Shown piece by piece: positions 7,235-12,711 of a DNA stretch of 12,711 bases. Under the pieces are notes generated by a model, which ran no database searches, was not told where the DNA came from, and saw nothing but the letters and a program-made list of their open reading frames with translations. The stretch lies in contig JANJXE010000053.1 of NCBI GenBank assembly GCA_024709185.1, forward strand, positions 1 through 12,711. Direction: 5' to 3'. The translations under genes were made by a program, and so were the position numbers. Origin of the DNA: Paludibacter sp. (GTDB lineage Bacteria > Bacteroidota > Bacteroidia > Bacteroidales > Paludibacteraceae). Each line of letters opens with the position of its first letter. Position 1 is the stretch's first letter.

Positions 7235-7271
7235 ACCATTCGCATTTCTTCCCGGATCAGAAAAATTTATC

Positions 7272-7279
7272 TACCTTTG
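7272..7279 (+). promoter_or_regulatory. Bacteroidota-type -7 box (TACCTTTG) for uvrA
   Basis: TACCTTTG matches TAnnTTTG exactly and lies 21 bases before the preferred uvrA TTG start. Transcription should begin at about 7284-7288, giving a leader of about 15 bases. No clear TTTG -33 box is seen at the expected distance; the nearest resemblance is CATTTC at 7243-7248. Confidence 0.55.
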
Positions 7280-7300
7280 TGGGTTCAAAAATTCCGTGAA

Positions 7301-10150
7301 TTGAAAGAAGAAACAGTTATACAAGCCGTTGAGGAACAGGAAAAGGTTGAAATCACCGGTGCCAGGGTCCACAACCTGAAGAATATCGATGTGAGCATAC
7401 CGCGTAACTCGCTGACAGTGATTACCGGATTGAGTGGAAGCGGCAAATCGTCGCTGGCTTTCGACACAATTTTTGCTGAAGGCCAGCGCCGCTACATCGA
7501 AACCTTCTCTGCCTACGCCCGAAGTTTCCTGGGCAACCTGGAGCGCCCTGATGTGGATAAAATTACAGGTCTGAGTCCGGTTATCTCTATCGAACAAAAA
7601 ACAACAAATAAGAACCCACGCTCAACAGTGGGGACCACTACCGAGATTTACGATTTCCTGCGATTGTTGTATGCCCGTGCCGGCGATGCCTATTCGTGGA
7701 AAACCGGCGAGAAGATGGTAAAATATTCAGAAGATCAGATTGTAGAACTTATTCTCAACGATTTTGAAGGCAAGCGCACTTATCTGTTGGCACCGCTTGT
7801 GAGAGGCCGTAAAGGACATTACCGCGAATTATTTGAGACCATTCGTAAAAAAGGCTACCTTCATGTTCGGGTTGATGGTGAACTTCGCGAAATTACCCAT
7901 GGAATGAAACTCGACAGGTATAAAATTCACGACATTGAGTTGGTTATCGACCGCCTCCTGGTTGCTTCCAAAGACCGTCAGCGCCTTAAACAATCGATGC
8001 AGAAAGCTATGCAACAGGGCAATGGAGTGGTTATGTTGATAGAAAACGACAGCGATCAGGTACGCTATTTCAGCAAAATGCTGATGTGCCCTACTTCCGG
8101 AATATCGTACGACGAACCTGCCCCGCATCATTTTTCGTTTAACTCGCCACAGGGAGCCTGCCCGGTGTGCAAGGGTATTGGCTTCATCACCAAAATTGAT
8201 ATTGAGAAGATAATCCCTGATCCTGCAATGAGTATCTACAATGGTGGAATTGTGGCACTGGGCAAACACAAGAATTCAACCATCTTTTGGCAAATCGAAG
8301 CCATTCTCGAAAAGTACGATTGTACGCTGAAAACCCCTATCAACGAACTTCCCGCTGAAGCCATCGACGAAATTTTGAATGGTACCGATGAACGATTGAA
8401 CATCAAAAACCAATCGCTGGGCAATTCAAACTATTTTCTGAATTACGAAGGCATTATCAAATACATTGAAATGCAGCAGGAAAGCTCGGTTTCGGCTACT
8501 GAACAAAAATGGGCCAATCAGTTTTCCAAGGAAATATGCTGCCCCGAATGCCATGGCACGCGCTTACGAAAAGAAGCCATTCATTTCAGGATTCACAATA
8601 AAAATATTGCCGAACTGGCCGCTATGGACATTAGCGAACTGATGGAATGGCTGCTGAATGTTGAGCAATATCTTTCGGACAAACAAAAAACCATTGCTGC
8701 TGAAATCCTGAAAGAAATACGTTCACGCCTGCAGTTTCTTCTGGATGTAGGACTTACTTACCTCTCACTTAACCGAAGTTCAATGTCGCTTTCAGGAGGT
8801 GAAAGTCAGCGTATTCGTTTGGCTACACAAATTGGAACGCAACTGGTAAACGTCCTTTATATTCTCGACGAACCCAGCATCGGCCTTCATCAGCGCGACA
8901 ATGAACGACTGATTCATTCGTTGCGGCAACTGCGCGACACAGGCAATTCAGTAATCGTGGTGGAACACGACAAAGATATGATGCTATCGGCCGATTACAT
9001 CATCGACCTGGGACCACGAGCCGGTCGTCATGGAGGCGAAGTGGTTTTTGCCGGTACGCCCGGCGAGATGCTGCGCACCAACAGTCTTACTGCATCCTAC
9101 CTTAATGGTGGAAAAAGTATAACAGCCAACACAAATCCCCGACCGGGAAATGGAAATAGACTAACGGTTAAAGGAGCACGTGGCAACAACCTTAAAAATA
9201 TTGATGTTGATTTCCCATTGGGCAAAATGATTTGTGTAACCGGTGTTTCAGGCAGTGGAAAGTCAACCCTTGTTAACGAAACCCTTCAACCGGCCCTGAG
9301 TCAGCAGTTCTACAACTCGCTAAAAGATCCGCTGGAACACGATGCTATTCTGGGTAGTGAATTTATTGATAAAGTGGTGGTAGTAGATCAGGCACCTATA
9401 GGCCGTACACCCCGTTCGAATCCAGCTACCTATACAGGTGTTTTTTCCGATATCCGCAACTTATTTGTATCGCTTCCGGAAGCAAAAATCAGGGCTTATA
9501 AACCCGGGCGGTTTTCGTTTAACACAGCCGGCGGTCGGTGTGAAGTTTGCAGCGGAAATGGCTATAAAACAATCGAAATGAACTTCCTACCCGATGTGTA
9601 CGTACCCTGTGAAAGTTGCGGAGGAAAACGCTACAACAAAGAAACCCTCGAGGTACGGTTCCGTGGAAAATCCATCGCCGATGTGCTCGACATGACTATC
9701 AATCAGGCAGTTGAGTTTTTCGAAAACCAACCAATCATTCTTAATAAAATAAAAACAATTCAGGAAGTCGGACTGGGATATATTAAGCTCGGACAATCAA
9801 GCACAACGCTTTCAGGAGGCGAAAGTCAGCGAGTAAAACTGGCCACTGAACTCTCAAAAAGAGATACAGGAAAAACCCTCTACCTGTTGGATGAACCTAC
9901 TACAGGACTCCATTTCGAAGATATCCGCATTTTGCTGGGCGTACTGAATAAACTGGCCGACAGGGGAAATACAATCGTGATTATCGAACACAATATGGAC
10001 GTGATAAAAGCCTGCGACTATATCATCGATATCGGGCCTGAAGGAGGTAAAGCAGGTGGATCCATCGTATGTGTTGGTACACCTGCGGAAGTGGCAATGC
10101 ATTCTGAAAGTATCACTGGCACCTTTCTTAAAAAGGAACTTCATAGTTAA
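7301..10150 (+). CDS. uvrA: Excinuclease ABC subunit A
   Basis: The DNA damage-recognition ATPase of nucleotide excision repair; it forms a dimer that loads UvrB at lesions. From the TTG at 7301 it is 949 residues, the normal length. In order: the family N-terminus [10 protein letters not shown] near residue 20; Walker [10 protein letters not shown] at 43-51; two Cys pairs (C287/C290 in CPVC, C414/C417 in CPEC); ABC signature LSGGESQ at 497-503 followed by the Walker B region [11 protein letters not shown]; second Walker [10 protein letters not shown] at 648-656; the C-terminal zinc finger C747/C750-C770/C773; and the second signature beginning at L837, followed by [13 protein letters not shown]. 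All motifs are intact. No ATG or GTG lies in frame before the conserved N-terminus. An in-frame TTG at 7277 falls inside the -7 box, so 7301 is preferred. The deacetylase-like gene follows after 8 bases. Confidence 0.97.
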   Translation: MKEETVIQAVEEQEKVEITGARVHNLKNIDVSIPRNSLTVITGLSGSGKSSLAFDTIFAEGQRRYIETFSAYARSFLGNLERPDVDKITGLSPVISIEQKTTNKNPRSTVGTTTEIYDFLRLLYARAGDAYSWKTGEKMVKYSEDQIVELILNDFEGKRTYLLAPLVRGRKGHYRELFETIRKKGYLHVRVDGELREITHGMKLDRYKIHDIELVIDRLLVASKDRQRLKQSMQKAMQQGNGVVMLIENDSDQVRYFSKMLMCPTSGISYDEPAPHHFSFNSPQGACPVCKGIGFITKIDIEKIIPDPAMSIYNGGIVALGKHKNSTIFWQIEAILEKYDCTLKTPINELPAEAIDEILNGTDERLNIKNQSLGNSNYFLNYEGIIKYIEMQQESSVSATEQKWANQFSKEICCPECHGTRLRKEAIHFRIHNKNIAELAAMDISELMEWLLNVEQYLSDKQKTIAAEILKEIRSRLQFLLDVGLTYLSLNRSSMSLSGGESQRIRLATQIGTQLVNVLYILDEPSIGLHQRDNERLIHSLRQLRDTGNSVIVVEHDKDMMLSADYIIDLGPRAGRHGGEVVFAGTPGEMLRTNSLTASYLNGGKSITANTNPRPGNGNRLTVKGARGNNLKNIDVDFPLGKMICVTGVSGSGKSTLVNETLQPALSQQFYNSLKDPLEHDAILGSEFIDKVVVVDQAPIGRTPRSNPATYTGVFSDIRNLFVSLPEAKIRAYKPGRFSFNTAGGRCEVCSGNGYKTIEMNFLPDVYVPCESCGGKRYNKETLEVRFRGKSIADVLDMTINQAVEFFENQPIILNKIKTIQEVGLGYIKLGQSSTTLSGGESQRVKLATELSKRDTGKTLYLLDEPTTGLHFEDIRILLGVLNKLADRGNTIVIIEHNMDVIKACDYIIDIGPEGGKAGGSIVCVGTPAEVAMHSESITGTFLKKELHS

Positions 10151-10158
10151 TTAAAAAT

Positions 10159-11475
10159 ATGGAAGAAATCATCAGATACATCCTTCAATTACTCACAGGC
10201 ACCGACGACCGCCGGATACTGGATACCATTGGCTATACCAATGACCCTGACCGATATAAGGACTATCGCCTGGTAATAAAGGCCTCGGGATTTTTCGACG
10301 ATACAGTCTACGGAACCATGGCATCGATACCGACTATACCTCTTCGGCAGTGGGAAGATGTACCGATACTTTTCGGCGATGCTACAACTGAACAACTGGG
10401 TGACACTCTCGTAATTCATGCCGATAGTATTGCCGGAACCTATTTTCTGATATCCCGGTATGAAGAAATGGTTCGACCGAAAGTAAGAGATACCCATGGT
10501 CGGTTTCCCGGCAGAGAATCGCTCCCTTACAAAGCAGGTTTTATCGACCGACCCATAGTAGAAGAATGGGCGGTACAACTTAGAGCCTCCTTGCGAACGC
10601 TGGGTATTGAAATCGCCGAACCACCCCGCAAAATGACAAAAGTGTATCTCACCCACGACGTCGACCAACTGGCACATTACCGTCGCACAAGGGGTATGCT
10701 GGGTGGCTTGCTCAGAGGTATTAAACGAAAAAATGAACGTAAAATGGCTCTGAAAAGTTATTTCGGAGGGGTTATTTTCGATCCGTGGTACACCTTTCCT
10801 TATTTGTATAAACTTGATACTGAGTTACAAAAAAAGTTAGGAAAGGATAAGTGTGAGGTTATTACCTTTATCCGGTCGGGCGGAGGAAGAAAGAAAGAAG
10901 ATAAGCCTGATTCCAACCTGGCTCATCCGGATTATAAACACTTGTTGAAGATAACAAAACGTAAAAAAATATCGATTGGCTTACACACCAGTTACGAAGC
11001 AGGCATTCATCCACAACTTATTGATGAAGAAAAGCAAGTTCTGGAAGCCTTTACAGGTACCGACATTCACTATAACCGCAATCACTTTCTTAATAACCGG
11101 GAACCTTCGGATTTAAACTTTCTCATTGATGCAGGGATAACCGATGATTTTAGTATGGGTTATGCCGATATTGCCGGCTTTCGTCTGGGTACCTGTCGTC
11201 AGGTACGCTGGATAAATCCACTTACCCGAAGTCTTACACCCCTGGTTCTTCATTCACTAACAATCATGGATGTTACCCTTAGCGAAAAAAGGTATATGTT
11301 TATGAACGCGCACGATGCGTTTCAATACTGTTGCAGTCTTATCGACACGGTTGAACGCTACAATGGGGAAATCAGTCTGCTCTGGCACAACAATTCTGTT
11401 GAAAAAAACGCCAGCCTATACCACCGTCAGCTCTACAAAGATTTACTTGATTACATCCATGATAAAGAAATCTGA
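10159..11475 (+). CDS. Polysaccharide deacetylase-like (CE4/NodB-related) protein
   Basis: A 438-residue protein with no evident signal peptide or membrane segment, so it is probably cytoplasmic. Residues 1 to about 155 form an N-terminal domain common to Bacteroidota relatives. The deacetylase-like part starts at YLTHDVDQ (D167 and D169, motif 1 of CE4 enzymes). IGLHTSYEAG around H276 resembles motif 2, and YNRNHFLNN at 305-313 (R307, H309) resembles the R-x-H-(Y/F) motif 3. A late histidine in LLWHNN fits motif 5. The likely role is N-deacetylation of a sugar or glycan intermediate, but members of this group are poorly studied and the substrate is unknown. It sits 8 bases after uvrA, and its last 17 bases overlap the glycosyltransferase gene, which supports a joint glycan role. 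Confidence 0.8.
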   Translation: MEEIIRYILQLLTGTDDRRILDTIGYTNDPDRYKDYRLVIKASGFFDDTVYGTMASIPTIPLRQWEDVPILFGDATTEQLGDTLVIHADSIAGTYFLISRYEEMVRPKVRDTHGRFPGRESLPYKAGFIDRPIVEEWAVQLRASLRTLGIEIAEPPRKMTKVYLTHDVDQLAHYRRTRGMLGGLLRGIKRKNERKMALKSYFGGVIFDPWYTFPYLYKLDTELQKKLGKDKCEVITFIRSGGGRKKEDKPDSNLAHPDYKHLLKITKRKKISIGLHTSYEAGIHPQLIDEEKQVLEAFTGTDIHYNRNHFLNNREPSDLNFLIDAGITDDFSMGYADIAGFRLGTCRQVRWINPLTRSLTPLVLHSLTIMDVTLSEKRYMFMNAHDAFQYCCSLIDTVERYNGEISLLWHNNSVEKNASLYHRQLYKDLLDYIHDKEI

Positions 11476-12556
11476 AAGCGATAAGCGAATACTGATAGCT
11501 GTAAGCAGCGATTTAACAACCGACCAGCGGGTGTTGAAAATTGCTGACACCTTTCATACGGATGGCTGGCAAGTGCTTCTTGTGGGTCGATTGCGACCCG
11601 GAAGTAAAGCATTTCGATACGACTATCAGCATCTTCGCATGAAACTTTTGTTCAATTCAGGATTTCTCTTTTATCTGGAATACAACCTGAGGCTTTTTAT
11701 CAGAGCGTTGTTCTTTTCCTGTGAGTATATTTATGCGAATGATACCGACACACTACCGGCCTGTTATCTGGCAGCTACACTTCGTAGAAAGAAACTGATT
11801 TTCGATGCCCATGAGTTATTTCCGGAAGTTCCGGAACTTCAACAGCGTCATTTCGTTAAACAAGTATGGCTAACGATTGAAAATATGATTATCCCTCGTC
11901 TTAATCGAACTCTAACGGTCTGTGATTCCATTGCGGAATATTACCACCAAAAGTACGGAATCGAAATGAAAGTAATACGCAATGTGCCCTACCTGCGCGT
12001 CCAAACCGACATCATTCCCCTTGCTGTGGAAAAAGGGAAAAAAATCATTCTCTACCAGGGCGCATTGAATACCGGACGTGGACTGGAATGGGTCATTGAT
12101 GCCATGCCACTCATCGACAATGCAGTTTTATACATTATCGGAGATGGCGATATAAGGAAACAGCTGAAACAACAGGTGAAAAAGCAGAAATTGAACGACC
12201 GGGTTATTTTTCATGGCAAAGTTGATGCGTCGGAATTGTACCGTTATACACCCTCAGCCGATTTAGGCTTGTGCCTGCTTGAAAACAAGGGGATGAGTTA
12301 TTATTACGCCTTGCCGAACCGCATTTTCGATTACCTTCATGCAGGAATCCCTGTACTGGCTTCCCCTTTCCCGGAAATTAAAAAAATAGTTGAAACCTAT
12401 AATACCGGAATTCTTACCGATAATTACAGCCCCGACCAACTGGCTTCACTAATTAATAAAATTCTTAAGGAAGGTTATCCTACAGCACATTTCAAACAAT
12501 TAGCCACAGAATTTTGTTGGGAAAAAGAAAAGCTTAAACTATGGGGACTTATTTGA
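11459..12556 (+). CDS. Glycosyltransferase, GT4-like (GT-B fold)
   Basis: A 365-residue protein from the ATG at 11459. An earlier in-frame ATG (11315) would add 48 residues that lie wholly within the upstream gene and look unlike the family, so it is not preferred. N-terminal half: DQRVLKIADTFHTDGWQV, then the acceptor-side motif FDAHELFPEVPE (115-126). C-terminal half: YQGALNTGRGLE, IIGDGD, FHGKV, then E275 and PNRIFDYLHAGIPVLAS (D291), the nucleotide-sugar-binding region of GT4 enzymes. A hydrophobic stretch around residues 65-85 (FLFYLEYNLRLFIRALFF) may rest on the membrane. Donor and acceptor cannot be inferred. The start overlaps the deacetylase-like gene by 17 bases, so the two are probably translated together. 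Confidence 0.88.
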   Translation: MIKKSESDKRILIAVSSDLTTDQRVLKIADTFHTDGWQVLLVGRLRPGSKAFRYDYQHLRMKLLFNSGFLFYLEYNLRLFIRALFFSCEYIYANDTDTLPACYLAATLRRKKLIFDAHELFPEVPELQQRHFVKQVWLTIENMIIPRLNRTLTVCDSIAEYYHQKYGIEMKVIRNVPYLRVQTDIIPLAVEKGKKIILYQGALNTGRGLEWVIDAMPLIDNAVLYIIGDGDIRKQLKQQVKKQKLNDRVIFHGKVDASELYRYTPSADLGLCLLENKGMSYYYALPNRIFDYLHAGIPVLASPFPEIKKIVETYNTGILTDNYSPDQLASLINKILKEGYPTAHFKQLATEFCWEKEKLKLWGLI

Positions 12557-12579
12557 TTTTTTAAACAATACATTTTCAG

Positions 12580-12711
12580 ATGAAAGCATTTAAATTGAAC
12601 ATTGTTTTAGTACTGGCAATTTCATTACTACCACTAACAGTCAAGTCTGTCCCTGCCAGTCCGTTTCCTTCAGTGCGCACACTTCCCGATGGGCGGCAGC
12701 TGACTGTGTAC
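12580..12711 (+). CDS. N-terminus of a secreted protein, possibly an M6-family metalloprotease (3' end outside window)
   Basis: Only 44 residues are visible. They begin with a clear signal peptide: MKAFK, a hydrophobic core (LNIVLVLAISLLPL), then a likely cleavage zone near KSVPA-S. The mature start, PFPSVRTLPDGRQLTVY, resembles the short lead-in P-x-P-x-x-x-T-x-PDG-x-x-(L/I)-x-V that I associate with M6-type metalloproteases and related exported proteins of Bacteroidota. The zinc motif would lie beyond the edge, so the assignment is tentative. It begins 23 bases after the glycosyltransferase stop, which is close enough for read-through. Confidence 0.55.
   Translation, partial: MKAFKLNIVLVLAISLLPLTVKSVPASPFPSVRTLPDGRQLTVY

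Noticed and set aside
7277..7300. An upstream TTG (7277) as the uvrA start
   Set aside because: The codon is part of the TACCTTTG -7 box and would lie before the expected transcription start.
7829..8269. Long open frames on the minus strand inside uvrA
   Set aside because: The plus-strand protein is an intact UvrA with all motifs; the reverse frames lack recognisable domains or start signals and are shadows of it.
11315..11458. An upstream ATG start for the glycosyltransferase
   Set aside because: The extra 48 residues overlap the deacetylase-like gene in another frame and do not look like the GT4 N-terminus, whereas the ATG at 11459 is followed at once by family-like sequence.
12569..12576. 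TACATTTT as a promoter -7 box for the last gene
   Set aside because: It misses the final G of TAnnTTTG and lies only 3 bases before the ATG, too close to allow a leader.

Overview
The window reads as chromosomal DNA of a member of the Bacteroidota, most likely order Bacteroidales or a close relative. Three TAnnTTTG-type -7 promoter boxes sit in the gene starts. Translation starts lack clear Shine-Dalgarno sequences and are often A-rich. The set rplY-pth-S4 protein-DUF4924-like protein also has a Bacteroidota look. All twelve recognised genes lie in four blocks. I see no tRNA, rRNA, CRISPR array, insertion sequence or phage gene.

Block 1 (1-2627, + strand) is a tightly packed trio: the C-terminal part of a GNAT-superfamily acyltransferase, a long-form FkbH-like HAD-IIIC protein, and a stand-alone acyl carrier protein. 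The FkbH-like gene starts 2 bases after the GNAT stop, and the carrier protein start overlaps the FkbH-like stop (ATGA). The FkbH and carrier-protein active-site residues are intact. This looks like the end of a surface-glycan gene cluster that continues to the left. I infer that FkbH loads a small (glyceryl-like) acyl group onto the carrier and the GNAT protein passes it to an acceptor, plausibly an amino sugar. This is the least conventional system in the window.

Block 2 (2613-4903, - strand) runs rfbA, rfbC, rfbD and supplies three of the four dTDP-L-rhamnose enzymes. rfbB, the 4,6-dehydratase, is not in view. The operon has its own -7 box, and its last gene overlaps the carrier-protein gene tail to tail by 15 bases.

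Block 3 (4945-7066, - strand) is a housekeeping operon: rplY (L25/Ctc), pth, an Hsp15-like S4 RNA-binding protein and a DUF4924-like protein. Three of the four concern the ribosome or tRNA. Block 4 (7301 to the right edge, + strand) is uvrA, a polysaccharide-deacetylase-like protein, a GT4-type glycosyltransferase, and the start of a secreted protein that resembles the N-terminus of M6-type metalloproteases.

Blocks 3 and 4 diverge from a 234-base intergenic region (7067-7300). It holds a -7 box for each direction, a near-perfect 12-base inverted repeat between the two promoters, and a possible hairpin in the rplY leader. uvrA has no ATG near its conserved N-terminus and most likely starts at a TTG.
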